From Acidimicrobiia bacterium (GTDB lineage: Bacteria; Actinomycetota; Acidimicrobiia; IMCC26256; PALSA-555), in NCBI GenBank assembly GCA_009694295.1, contig SHVJ01000014.1, positions 1-33,967 of the forward strand: a stretch of DNA of 33,967 bases. The letters are read 5' to 3'. Positions 7,190 to 15,841 of this stretch are shown here, one piece after another. The position numbers and the translations under genes were made by a program. Within the stretch, counting starts at the first letter, position 1. Every line of letters starts with the position of its first letter. Under the pieces are notes generated by a model that saw nothing but the letters and a program-made list of their open reading frames with translations, was not told where the DNA came from and searched no databases.

Positions 7190-8810
7190 AGCGCGACAGC
7201 CCGACGACCGGGATCACCCCGGCGAACAACGCGAACGGCTTCCCGCCACCATCGGGCAGCGGCGGCCCGGCCACGCCGCGCACGTCGGGAGCCGTGGCAT
7301 TCGCCCACAGCGTGTACCAGACCCACAGGTTGTAGAGCTGCTTGGCGAACCGCTTGTTGAGCTGCTTGTAGATCGCGGTGCGCTTGGCGGGGTTGGTCTC
7401 GACCCGACCACGATCCAGCAGGTCGTCGATCACCGGGTCGTTGATGCGCCCGAAGTTCACGAGCGAACCGCTGTGCCACCAGACGTATTGCGAGTCGGGA
7501 TCGCCGCCGGGATGGTTGCGGAACCCGAGCTGCTGGAACTGCCCACTGATGGCTTGGCTGATCAGCTCCGGCTGCGAGATCGTCCGGACGCTCACTTCGA
7601 TGCCAGCCCGCCCCTGCTGCTCCTGCACGAGGGCAGCGAGCGCGACGGCTTCCGGATCGGGAACCGTGAGGTATTCGAAGCTGAGCGGCTCGCCGTGCTT
7701 GGCTTCGTACTGTGCGGCGAGCTTCTTGGCCTTCTTCAGGTTGTGCTTGTACAGGCCGGTGTCCTTGATGTACGCCGGCGACCCTGGGCCAAACGGCCCG
7801 GAGGCGATGGTGAAGAGCCCGTGGTTGCGGATCTCGTTGAGCTCCACTGCATCGCCGGCATAGGCGACGGCTTTCCTGGCGATGATGTCGTCGAAGGGCG
7901 GCTTTGACACGTTGAGCATCCCGTATGCGACTTCCGCGCCCCGGTCTGAGATGACGAGGTTCACCTCGCCGTTCTTCTCGCTCTCCTCGAGCTGGAGGAT
8001 CTGGTTGGCGCCGCTCGTCTGGATCATGTCGAGCTCGCCGCCGAGGAGCCCGTTCACACGTTGCGCGGGATCGGGAGACGGCACGAACGTGATTCCGTCG
8101 AGGTAGGGCAACCCCTTGCGCCAGTAGTTGTCGTTGCGGACCACCTCGAGCGACTCGCCGGGGGTCCAATCGACGAACTTGAACGGGCCCGTGCCGATCA
8201 AGTTTGTCGCGCACGTCTGCCGGTCGGCGAGCTGTGCCCGCGCCAGGATTCCGATGCGGCCGCTTCCGAACAGAAACGCGGGGAACGCCGGCCACGGACG
8301 CTTTGTGGTGACCACCACCGTCAGCGGATCCTTGACCACCACATCACTCACGTCCGAGAAGTTGTAGGCGGACAACGCTGCCGGGATCGACGGGTTCTTC
8401 CCCCGGTAGGTGTCGAGGTTGAGCTTGAGCACGTCGGCGTTGAGCGCGGTGCCGTCGTGGAAGGTGACGCCTTCGCGCAGCGTGATCGTCCACTCCGTGA
8501 ACGTCTCATTCGGTTCGACGGTCTTCGCCAGGTAGGGCACGTACGCGCCCTTGCTGTTGATCGTGACGAGCGTGTCGTACACGGCGCTGACCACTTGGAT
8601 CCCCGACGCGGCGAGCTGACCCGCAGGGAGGCAGTACCCGTTGGTGGTGTCGGTTTCCGCCTCGAGCCCGTACGTGAGCGATCCGCCGCGCGATGGCGCG
8701 GCCGACACCGACGCGTTGGTTCGCGCGCTCGCGGGCACCGTGATGACAGTGAGCATGCATACGGTCACGGCACCCAGGACCCAGATCGTGCGATGGCGCG
8801 TGGTCTTCAT
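7182..8810 (-). CDS. Family-5 extracellular substrate-binding protein (peptide/nickel ABC type)
   Basis: A protein of 542 residues. The N-terminus MKTTRHRTIWVLGAV plus a hydrophobic stretch to about residue 28 is a Sec-type signal ending near PASA-RTNA. There is no lipobox Cys. The mature protein follows the family-5 order: GGSLTYGLEAE, VYDTLVTIN, LREGVTFHDGTALNADVLKLN, GTGPFKFVDWTPGESLEVVRNDNYW. These are the marks of DppA/OppA-type binding proteins. No permease or ATPase genes flank it in the window, so it is an orphan here. ATG 8810 is supported by TAGAGT 7 nt upstream. The ligand is unknown. Confidence 0.92.
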   Translation of the reverse strand: MKTTRHRTIWVLGAVTVCMLTVITVPASARTNASVSAAPSRGGSLTYGLEAETDTTNGYCLPAGQLAASGIQVVSAVYDTLVTINSKGAYVPYLAKTVEPNETFTEWTITLREGVTFHDGTALNADVLKLNLDTYRGKNPSIPAALSAYNFSDVSDVVVKDPLTVVVTTKRPWPAFPAFLFGSGRIGILARAQLADRQTCATNLIGTGPFKFVDWTPGESLEVVRNDNYWRKGLPYLDGITFVPSPDPAQRVNGLLGGELDMIQTSGANQILQLEESEKNGEVNLVISDRGAEVAYGMLNVSKPPFDDIIARKAVAYAGDAVELNEIRNHGLFTIASGPFGPGSPAYIKDTGLYKHNLKKAKKLAAQYEAKHGEPLSFEYLTVPDPEAVALAALVQEQQGRAGIEVSVRTISQPELISQAISGQFQQLGFRNHPGGDPDSQYVWWHSGSLVNFGRINDPVIDDLLDRGRVETNPAKRTAIYKQLNKRFAKQLYNLWVWYTLWANATAPDVRGVAGPPLPDGGGKPFALFAGVIPVVGLSRSG

Positions 8811-8817
8811 CACTCTC

Positions 8818-8823
8818 ACTCTA
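8818..8823 (-). promoter_or_regulatory. Putative -10 box for the substrate-binding protein
   Basis: TAGAGT on the minus strand lies 7 nt before ATG 8810, in the 32-nt gap after the broken GH15 gene. It would allow transcription independent of that gene. Confidence 0.4.
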
Positions 8824-8842
8824 CGAGGTGCTTTTCCGACAT

Positions 8843-10673
8843 TCAGCCCAGCCACCCAGCGTCAGAGAGCTTGCGGTCGATCGCGTATGCGGCACTGATC
8901 AGACCCAGGTGGGTGAACGCCTGGGGGAAGTTGCCGAGATGCTCGCCGTGCGGACCCAGCTCCTCGGAGTACAGCCCAAGGTGATTGGCATACCCCAGCA
9001 TCTTCTCGAACACGAACCTCGCCTTCTGCGCATCGCCCGAGCGTGCGAGTACCTCGGCGTACCAGAACGAGCACATGTTGAATGTGCCTTCGTCGCCGCT
9101 GAGACCATCGTCCGCCGCGTGCTCGTTGCGGTACCGATACACGAGTGAGTCGTCCACAAGGTCTTCGTCCATCACCCGGAGCGTCGAGAGCCAACGCGGA
9201 TCGGTGGGACTGATGAACTTCACCATCGGCATCAAGAGATTGGAGGCGTCGACCGTTGTCGTGCCCTTGTGCTGCACGAAGCACTGACGCTCGGGATTCC
9301 AGAAGTTCGACATGATGTCGTGGTAGATGGCGTCGCGCGTCATCCGCCACTTGTCGTGGGGATACGGCAGTGACCGCCGATCGGCGAGCCGGATGCCGCG
9401 GTCCACCGCCACCCAGCACATCAGGCGTGAGTACAGGAACTCCTGACGGCCGCCGCGCACCTCCCACACACCCTCGTCGGCGAGCTGCCAGTGCTCGGTC
9501 ACCCAGTCGACGAGCCGCACGAGATTGACCCAGAGGTCGTGCGGGATCGGCTCGCCGTACTTGTTGTAGAGGTACACCGCGTCCATGAGCTCGCCGTAGA
9601 TGTCGAGCTGGAGTTGGTCGTACGCGCCGTTCCCGATGCGCACCGGCTTGGACCCGCGATAGCCCTCGAGGTGCGGGAGCGTCTCTTCCGTGAGCACCTT
9701 GCGACCGTCGTGGCCATACATGATCTGCATCGAGCCATCGGGATTGAGGTCCATGCAGCGCTCGTAGATCCAGCGCATGAACGCGCCGGCTTCGTCGGTG
9801 TAGCCGAGTCGAATGAGCGCGTAGACCGTGAACGACGCGTCACGAATCCATGTGTAGCGGTAATCCCAGTTCCGCTCGCCACCGATCTCTTCGGGGCGGC
9901 CGAACGTGGCCGCCGCGAGGAGCGAGCCGTGGGTCTGCGAGACGAGGAGCTTCAACACCAGCGCGGAGCGGTTGACGATCTCGCGCCAACGACCGGTGTA
10001 GTGCGACTTGCCGATCCAACTGCGCCAGAAGTTGACCGTGTCCTTGAACGCTCTCGCCACGAAGTCGGGATCGGCTGACGGGCTCGCCATGCCCGGCTCG
10101 ACTTCTTCCATCACGAACGCCGCGGTTTCACCAGCAGCGAGGTGGAACGTTGCGACGCCGGCACCGCTTGCATCGATCGTCAGCGGCACTGCGGTGCGCA
10201 ACCGGAGCGCAACGCCGTCGGGACCCTTCGAGGCGAAGATCACTTCCCCGTCACGCTGTTCCACCGTGTGCTCGGCCCGGCCGTAGTCGAAGCGCGGCTC
10301 GAAGTGCAGATCGAAGCGCACGTTGCCGCGCACCGTCTTCACGCGACGCACGAGCGTTCGCGGATGGTCGTGCGGGTAGAAGCCGACAGGCATGAAGTCG
10401 GAGACCTCGGCGACGCCTTCCGACGCGAGAAAGCGCGTGATGAGCACGTTGGTGTCGGGGAGGTACAGCTACTTGCGCGCGCCTTCGAGAGACGGGCGGA
10501 TCGAGAAGCGCCCCCCCTCGCTCGTGGTCGAGGAGTCCGCAGAAGATCGTGGGCGAGTCGAACTTGGGAAACGACATGAAGTCGATCGACCCGTCCTTGC
10601 CGACCAGCGCGACGGCGTGCAGATCGCCGATGATCCCGTAGTCCTCGATCGGCTGGTAGCCCTGCGCACTCAC
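8843..10673 (-). pseudogene. GH15 glucoamylase/trehalase-like gene with frameshift and stop
   Basis: The gene starts at GTG 10673 (AGGAGG about 9 nt upstream) and reads VSAQGYQPIEDYGIIGDL, the usual GH15 N-terminus, to HERGG. There a run of seven Gs on the minus strand (plus-strand C7 at about 10511-10517) shifts the frame. Six Gs would give HERGGRFSIRPSLEG. Forty nucleotides on, the restored frame meets TAG (10471-10469) in ARK-stop-LYLPDTNV, one base from CAG (Gln). After that the frame is open to the stop at 8843, including the GH15 signatures RNWDYRYTWIRDASF and DEGVWEVRGGRQ. Intact proteins would be about 600 residues and hydrolyse alpha-glucosides or trehalose (family knowledge). Two lesions close together mean a dead gene, or poor sequence quality in this stretch. 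GTG 10447 could begin a truncated protein. Confidence 0.85.
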
Positions 10674-10719
10674 TCGCCCCCTCCTGGGCCGTCCTGTCTC
10701 CGCTGTACCCGAACTCTGA

Positions 10720-10766
10720 CACCCATTCGCCGACAGAACACGGCCCGACAGAACGCGAAGTGGGTG
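10720..10766. repeat. Inverted repeat enclosing a direct repeat, divergent promoter region
   Basis: CACCCATTCGC (10720-10730) pairs with GCGAAGTGGGTG (10755-10766) with one bulged base. Between the arms CGACAGAAC occurs twice (10731-10739 and 10746-10754). It lies between the divergent GH15 and thiolase genes and may be a regulator-binding site. Confidence 0.6.
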
Positions 10767-10816
10767 CTGCTGGTAGAAACTCCCACAGCCCACGCCTGAC
10801 CAGGAGCCCCATCACC

Positions 10817-12028
10817 ATGCCCGAAGCCGTCATCGTCGCCACTGCCCGCACCCCGATCGGGCGCGCCAACAAGGGAGCGCTGGTCGACTGCCGACCCGAT
10901 GACCTCTCCGCCACCATCATCCAGGCTGCGCTGGCGAAAGTCCCCGGCCTCGACCCCGCCGAGATCGAAGACGTGATCTGGGGCAACGGGCAGCCGGCAG
11001 GCGAGGCTGGGTACAACATCGCGCGCGTCGTGGCGATCCTCGCGGGCATCGGGCACGCGCCGGGAGTCACGGTGAACCGGTACTGCTCCTCCTCACTCCA
11101 GACCATTCGCATGGCTGCGCACGCGATCAAGGCGGGAGAGGGCGACGTGTTCGTCGCCGGCGGGGTCGAGACCGTGAGCCGGTTCACGAAGGGCATGTCC
11201 GACGGACTCCCCGGCACGCACAACGCCCTCTTTGTCGACGCTGAGGCGCGAACGAAGTTGCGCCAGGATGGCTCGCAAGGACCATGGACGCCGCCGACCG
11301 GTCTCCCCGACCTCTACCTGGGCATGGGCGACACCGCCGAGAACGTCGCGGAGCAAGAGAAAGTGACACGCGAGCGCATGGACGAGTTCGCCGCGCTCTC
11401 ACAGAACCGCGCCGTCGAAGCGCAGAAGAACGGGTTCTTCGAGCGTGAGATCACGCCCGTCACCACACCCGATGGCACCGTTGTGAGCGTCGACGACGGG
11501 CCCCGCCCCGACACCACCGTCGAGAAGCTGTCGCAGCTGCAGCCCGTCTTCCGCCCGAACGGCACGGTCACCGCGGGGAACGCGTGTCCGTTGAACGACG
11601 GCGCGGCAACCACGATCGTCATGAGCGACACGCGCGCCAAGGCGCTCGGGATCACGCCCCTCGCACGGATCGTCGCATCGGGTGTTTCGGCGCTCGATCC
11701 GGAGATCATGGGCCTCGGGCCGATCGGAGCAAGCCGTCAGGCACTCGAGCGCGCGGGCTTGACGATCGACCAGATCGATCTCGTCGAGATCAACGAGGCG
11801 TTCGCGGCGCAGGTCATTCCATCGGCCGATCAGCTCGGTGTGCCGTGGGAGAAGCTCAATGTGAACGGCGGGGCGATCGCGCTCGGCCACCCGTTCGGCA
11901 TGACCGGCGCCCGCATCATGGGCACGCTCATCAACGGCCTCGAGGATCGCAACCTGCGCTACGGCCTCGAGACCATGTGCGTCGGTGGCGGTCAAGGCAT
12001 GGCGATGATCGTCGAGCGACTGACCTAG
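10817..12028 (+). CDS. Thiolase (acetyl-CoA acyltransferase)
   Basis: A protein of 403 residues starting [20 protein letters not shown]. The thiolase catalytic set is present: nucleophile C90 ([11 protein letters not shown]), [21 protein letters not shown] with the catalytic His, and the second Cys in [13 protein letters not shown]-like context (TMCVGGGQ). It should cleave 3-ketoacyl-CoA with CoA, or run the reverse condensation. It differs from the FadA6 copy at 15842-16993 in having NRYCSSS rather than DRQCGSS around the nucleophile, so the substrate probably differs. AGGAG lies 11 nt before the ATG. The broken methyltransferase starts 11 nt after its stop, so they were probably co-transcribed. 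Its link to the steroid genes downstream is uncertain. Confidence 0.93.
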   Translation: MPEAVIVATARTPIGRANKGALVDCRPDDLSATIIQAALAKVPGLDPAEIEDVIWGNGQPAGEAGYNIARVVAILAGIGHAPGVTVNRYCSSSLQTIRMAAHAIKAGEGDVFVAGGVETVSRFTKGMSDGLPGTHNALFVDAEARTKLRQDGSQGPWTPPTGLPDLYLGMGDTAENVAEQEKVTRERMDEFAALSQNRAVEAQKNGFFEREITPVTTPDGTVVSVDDGPRPDTTVEKLSQLQPVFRPNGTVTAGNACPLNDGAATTIVMSDTRAKALGITPLARIVASGVSALDPEIMGLGPIGASRQALERAGLTIDQIDLVEINEAFAAQVIPSADQLGVPWEKLNVNGGAIALGHPFGMTGARIMGTLINGLEDRNLRYGLETMCVGGGQGMAMIVERLT

Positions 12029-12038
12029 GCGAACCCCG

Positions 12039-12859
12039 ATGCCGGCGCAACGGACCACCCGAGTCCCACCGGCCTGGGTGATTCGACCACTCCTGGCGAC
12101 CCGCAACGGACTGGCGCGCCTGCATCGCGCGCTCGTGCCACCCGAGGTGGCACTGCTCGAGTGTTCACTCGGCATCATCGACACGAAGGCGCTCAGCGTG
12201 GCCGCGGAGCTCGGCGTCGCCGACCACCTTGCGAACGGGCCACTGTCGAACGACGCGTTGGCCACCGCGTGCAACGCCAATGCCGACGCGCTCGCGCGGG
12301 TCCTGCGATACCTCGTGGGGCGCGGCATCTTCGCCCAGACGCGCGACGGTCGATTCAAGAACAACAAGCGCTCGGACCTGCTGCGCACCGTGGACGGGTC
12401 GAGCCGCGCGTGGGCCCGATTCTTCGGCGCCGATTGGCACGTGTCGGGATGGAATGCCCTCGATCACGCCGTCCTGACCGGGGAGAGCGGCGCGGAGGCT
12501 GCGCTCGGCCGGCCGTTCTGGGAGTACCTCACCGACGTGAACCCCGAGGATGCGACCGCTACCTGCTCCAAGCAATCGTGCACGACTGGGACGACGACTC
12601 GTGCGTCCGCTTCCTCTCCAACTGCCGCGACGCCATGGCACCCGATGGACGTATTCTCGTCCTCGAGATCATCATGCCCACCCACACCGGCGACCACTTC
12701 GCCAAAGCCATCGACCTGGAGATGCTCGTGGACACCGGCAAAGGCCGCGAACGCACCCGCCACGAGTACGAAGCCCTGTTCGCCCAAGCGGGCCTCCGCA
12801 TCCACAAGACGATCCCCATCGCCATCACAACAATCTTCGAGCTCGAAGGGACACAATGA
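12039..12859 (+). pseudogene. O-methyltransferase with SAM-binding core deleted and frame shifted
   Basis: The N-terminal part (12039 to about 12550) encodes the dimerisation/winged-helix domain of small-molecule O-methyltransferases (LGVADHLANGPLS, VLRYLVGRGIF, FWEYLTDVNPE). At about 12550 the coding jumps to another frame that encodes the C-terminal part (CDRYLLQAIVHDWDDD, RILVLEIIMP, a final helix and ELEGTQ). The segment that should lie between them, with the glycine-rich SAM motif (DxGGGxG) and about 90-100 residues, is absent. An out-of-frame internal deletion is the simplest reading. The stop overlaps the next ATG (ATGA at 12856-12859), so this was the middle gene of an operon. No methyltransferase activity is expected. 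Confidence 0.85.
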
Positions 12860-14034
12860 CTGTCTCACGAACCACTCCCTCGGCCACCGTCACGGTGTTG
12901 GCGCTCCTGCTGGTGCTCGCGGCGCCGCTCAACGCAGCCGGAGCGCTCGGTGCGACGAGGACCACGGCGCCGGTCTACGAGGACACCGGTCCCTACGCGG
13001 TCGGGTTCGTCGACGTACCGCTCGGCGACCAGGTGGTGAGTGTCACCTACCCGGCGCTCCCCACTGATGGCCCGCACGCGTCGTACACGCAGAGCGACGC
13101 GCTCCCTGCCGACCTCAGGTCCATCGTGCCGCCCGCGTACAACGCGGCCACTGAGCTCGACGCGGTCGTAGGGGCGCCAGGCGCCGTCGACGACGGGCCG
13201 TTCCCCGTGGTTCTCCTCGCCCACGGGGCCGCCGGCTTCCGGCTCGACAACTCCGAGCTGATGACCCGCATTGCGTCGTGGGGCTTCGTCGTCGCCGCGA
13301 CCGACTACCCCGCGTACGGCCGTGCGGCACAGGTCCGCGCCTCACTCTCGGGCGAGACCAGCGACCGCACCTTCACGAAGGCCGACGTGAAAGCCTCGCA
13401 GCGCGCCAGCATCGAGATCATGCTCGCCAGCCTCGACGCGGTCATCGCTGCGGGCGACGACCCCGCGAGCCAGCTGCACGACGTGATCGATGCCAAGCGG
13501 GCTGCTGCCGTCGGCTTGTCGCTCGGCGGCGGCGTCGCACTCGCGGCGCTGGGCGAGCGGCGCATCGACACCGCCGTCGGCTGGGCGCCGGTGACGCCCT
13601 ACAACGCGGGCTCGCTCCCGGCCAAGCCGGTCATGGTGATGGGTGGCAGCCGGGACATCGCGGTCGAGCCGAAGGAGGTCGCCAAGCTCTTCAAGGCGAT
13701 GACCGCGACGCCGAAGCGCTCCGTGACCATCGGGCGCGCCGGACACAACTCGTTCACCGACACCTGTCGGGTCATCGCCGCGGGCGGTGGGCTCATCGCG
13801 TTCGCACGCGACGCCGGGTTGATCTCGGGCCGTTTGCTCGATCTCGGCGAGAACGGCTGCCAGGCCGGCGACCTCCCGCCCGACGACATGATTCGGGCCG
13901 TGACCCACTACACGGTGGCGCACCTGCGCGATGCCCTCGGTATCGATCACAAGCCCCGCGGCCTCGACCAGGCGACCGCACGGGCGTTCCCCGGGGTGAA
14001 GATCACGTTGCGCGAGCGGGTCGCCGGCTCGTAG
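12856..14034 (+). CDS. Secreted alpha/beta hydrolase (dienelactone-hydrolase/PAF-acetylhydrolase-like)
   Basis: A protein of 392 residues. A Sec signal peptide covers about 1-32 (VLALLLVLAAPLNAAGALGA). The catalytic triad can be proposed: nucleophile Ser in AVGLSLGGG (GxSxG), Asp in MVMGGSRDIAVEP, and His in IGRAGHNSF. VVLLAHGAAG is the oxyanion-hole strand with HG. The architecture resembles large secreted hydrolases that act on esters or lipids; the substrate is unknown. The ATG overlaps the stop of the broken methyltransferase, implying coupling to a dead gene. It converges with an SDR gene over a hairpin. Confidence 0.85.
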   Translation: MTVSRTTPSATVTVLALLLVLAAPLNAAGALGATRTTAPVYEDTGPYAVGFVDVPLGDQVVSVTYPALPTDGPHASYTQSDALPADLRSIVPPAYNAATELDAVVGAPGAVDDGPFPVVLLAHGAAGFRLDNSELMTRIASWGFVVAATDYPAYGRAAQVRASLSGETSDRTFTKADVKASQRASIEIMLASLDAVIAAGDDPASQLHDVIDAKRAAAVGLSLGGGVALAALGERRIDTAVGWAPVTPYNAGSLPAKPVMVMGGSRDIAVEPKEVAKLFKAMTATPKRSVTIGRAGHNSFTDTCRVIAAGGGLIAFARDAGLISGRLLDLGENGCQAGDLPPDDMIRAVTHYTVAHLRDALGIDHKPRGLDQATARAFPGVKITLRERVAGS

Positions 14035-14037
14035 ACC

Positions 14038-14061
14038 GCCCGACGCCGAGTCCTGTCGGGC
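14038..14061. terminator. Hairpin between convergent genes
   Basis: GCCCGAC (14038-14044) and GTCGGGC (14055-14061) form a perfect 7-bp stem with a 10-nt loop in the 32-bp gap between convergent stops. It probably acts on both transcripts; there is no T-tract. Confidence 0.5.
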
Positions 14062-14066
14062 CGCGG

Positions 14067-14972
14067 CTACGACGTGCCGTACACCGGCTCGGGCGGGCGC
14101 AGCTCGGCGATCAGCTCTCGGACGATCGGGCCGAGCTCGGCGGGGTCCCAGCGCGACTCCTTGACGCGTCGCGGGCCGTGGTGCCAGCCGTCGGCAAGAC
14201 TGACGATGCCCCCTTCAAGCTCGAACACTTGGCCAGTGACATCGTGGGATTCGGTGCTGGCGAGCCAGACCACGAGTGGTGAGACGTTGGCCGGGTCCAT
14301 GGCGTCGAAGCCGGTCTCGGGCTTCTTCATCATGTCGACGAAGGTGTCTTCGGTGAGACGCGTGCGTGCCGATGGCGCGATGGCGTTGGCCGTGACGCCG
14401 TAACGCCCGAGCTCCGCGGCTTCTACGAGTGTGAGTGCGGCAATGCCCGCTTTGGCCGCGCTGTATGCGCCCTGGCCGATGCTACCGAGCAGTCCGGCGC
14501 CGCTGCTGGTGTTGATGATGCGGGCGTCGACGGTGTCGCCTTGTTTCGAACGTTCGCGCCAGTAGTTGCCGGCGTGACGGGCTGGGGCGAAGTGGCCCTT
14601 GAGGTGCACGCGCACCACGTCGTCCCACTCACTCTCTCCGGTGCTCACAACCATCCGGTCGCGCACGATGCCCGCGTTGTTCACCAGCACATCGAGACCG
14701 CCGAAGGTGTCGATGGCAGCCTGTACCAATCGCTCGGCACCACCCCAGTCGGAGACATCGTCGGCGTTGGCGACAGCTTCGCCGCCGGCGGTGCGGATCT
14801 CCTCGACGACGGAGTTCGCCGCTTCGCTCGACGGTTCGGTGCCGTCGAGCGCCACGCCGTAGTCGTTCACCACCACGCGCGCACCCTGGCGTGCGAACTC
14901 GAGCGCGTGGGCGCGCCCGAGGCCACGCCCCGCGCCGGTCACGATGACGATTCGGCCATCAACCACTCCCAT
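14067..14972 (-). CDS. SDR oxidoreductase resembling the steroid-cluster SDR Rv3548c
   Basis: A protein of 301 residues. It has the cofactor loop TGAGRGLGRAHALEFA, the NNAG motif (LVNNAGIVRDRM), catalytic Ser in INTSSGAGLLG and YSAAKAG with catalytic Tyr and Lys. The GRAHALEFARQGARVVVND start and the C-terminal extension after the Rossmann core (WDPAELGPIVRELIAEL) are shared with the mycobacterial SDR Rv3548c, which lies next to the HIP genes (from memory of that family). It probably oxidises a hydroxyacyl-CoA or steroid alcohol. It is divergent from an LLM oxidoreductase gene, with overlapping -10 boxes between. It is the first gene of the steroid block. Confidence 0.88.
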   Translation of the reverse strand: MGVVDGRIVIVTGAGRGLGRAHALEFARQGARVVVNDYGVALDGTEPSSEAANSVVEEIRTAGGEAVANADDVSDWGGAERLVQAAIDTFGGLDVLVNNAGIVRDRMVVSTGESEWDDVVRVHLKGHFAPARHAGNYWRERSKQGDTVDARIINTSSGAGLLGSIGQGAYSAAKAGIAALTLVEAAELGRYGVTANAIAPSARTRLTEDTFVDMMKKPETGFDAMDPANVSPLVVWLASTESHDVTGQVFELEGGIVSLADGWHHGPRRVKESRWDPAELGPIVRELIAELRPPEPVYGTS

Positions 14973-14980
14973 AAGCCGGG

Positions 14981-14987
14981 TACCGTA
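14981..14987. promoter_or_regulatory. Overlapping divergent -10 boxes (SDR / LLM)
   Basis: TACCGT (plus, 14981-14986) lies 6 nt before GTG 14993. TACGGT (minus, 14987-14982) lies 9 nt before ATG 14972. Both are part of the palindrome GGTAC-C-GTACC. The two starts are only 20 bp apart, so the two promoters can hardly be used at once. Confidence 0.4.
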
Positions 14988-14992
14988 CCGCG

Positions 14993-15835
14993 GTGCATTA
15001 CGGGATCACGATGTTCGCGACCGACCGCACGATGTCGGTGCATGAGCTTGCGCGTGCAGCAGAGGAGCGCGGACTGCATTCGCTGTATATCCCGGAGCAC
15101 ACGCACATCCCCACAAGCCGCGCCACACCGGCACCGATGGGTGGCGACCTCGACGAGGAGTACTCGCACACCGTCGACCCGTTCGTGGCGCTTGCAGCAG
15201 CCGCGGCGGTGACACAGCGCATCCGTCTCGGCACGGGCATCTGTTTGATCGCTCAGCGCGAGCCATTGGTCACCGCCAAGGTCGTGGCAACGCTCGACCA
15301 GATCTCAGACGGTCGCGTCGAGCTCGGGATCGGTTTTGGATGGAACCGCGAGGAGATGGAGCATCACGGGATCGACTTCGCGACCCGGCGCGATCGCGCG
15401 CGCGAGCACATGCTCGCGGTGAAGGAACTGTGGACGAAGGACACTGCTTCGTTCGACGGCACCTTCGTGAAGTTCGAATCCTCGTGGTCCTGGCCGAAAC
15501 CGGTGCAGGCAGGTGGCCCGCCCGTGCTCATCGGTGGCGCAGCAGGTCCGAAGATGTTCCGGCACATCGCGGAGTATGCCGACGGGTGGATCCCGATCGG
15601 AGGCGCCGGTCTTCGCGCCGCACTCCCCGACCTGCACGAGGCGTGCGAGGCGTTCGGACGCGATCCGTCGGTGCTGCGGATCGTTCCGTTCGGGACCACG
15701 CCCGATCCAGGCAAGTTCGACTACTACGCGTCGATGGGCATCGAAGAGATCGTGTTGCGAGTGCCGGGCGGCACGGCCGACACCGTGTTGCCAATCCTCG
15801 ACCAGTACGCGGCGATCGTCGAAACAGGCGCGTAG
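14993..15835 (+). CDS. LLM-class F420-dependent oxidoreductase
   Basis: A protein of 280 residues with a luciferase-like TIM barrel. Marks are LYIPEHTHIP near residue 40, RIRLGTGICLIAQREP, KVVATLDQISDGRVELGIGFGWNREE and the C-terminal IGGAAGPKMF/GWIPIG. This order fits the TIGR03619-like subfamily of F420-dependent enzymes. F420 use is inferred from the subfamily, since FMN-dependent members exist. It lies between the SDR (divergent) and fadA6 (convergent, 6 nt apart), so a redox role on steroid-ring intermediates is plausible but not shown. The GTG start is supported by TACCGT 6 nt upstream. Confidence 0.87.
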   Translation: MHYGITMFATDRTMSVHELARAAEERGLHSLYIPEHTHIPTSRATPAPMGGDLDEEYSHTVDPFVALAAAAAVTQRIRLGTGICLIAQREPLVTAKVVATLDQISDGRVELGIGFGWNREEMEHHGIDFATRRDRAREHMLAVKELWTKDTASFDGTFVKFESSWSWPKPVQAGGPPVLIGGAAGPKMFRHIAEYADGWIPIGGAGLRAALPDLHEACEAFGRDPSVLRIVPFGTTPDPGKFDYYASMGIEEIVLRVPGGTADTVLPILDQYAAIVETGA

Positions 15836-15841
15836 CGCGCG

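Noticed and set aside
10469-10471. TAG as a pyrrolysine codon in the GH15 gene
   Set aside because: No pyl genes are seen, and a frameshift lies about 45 bp upstream. The expected residue there is an ordinary Gln (one base from CAG).
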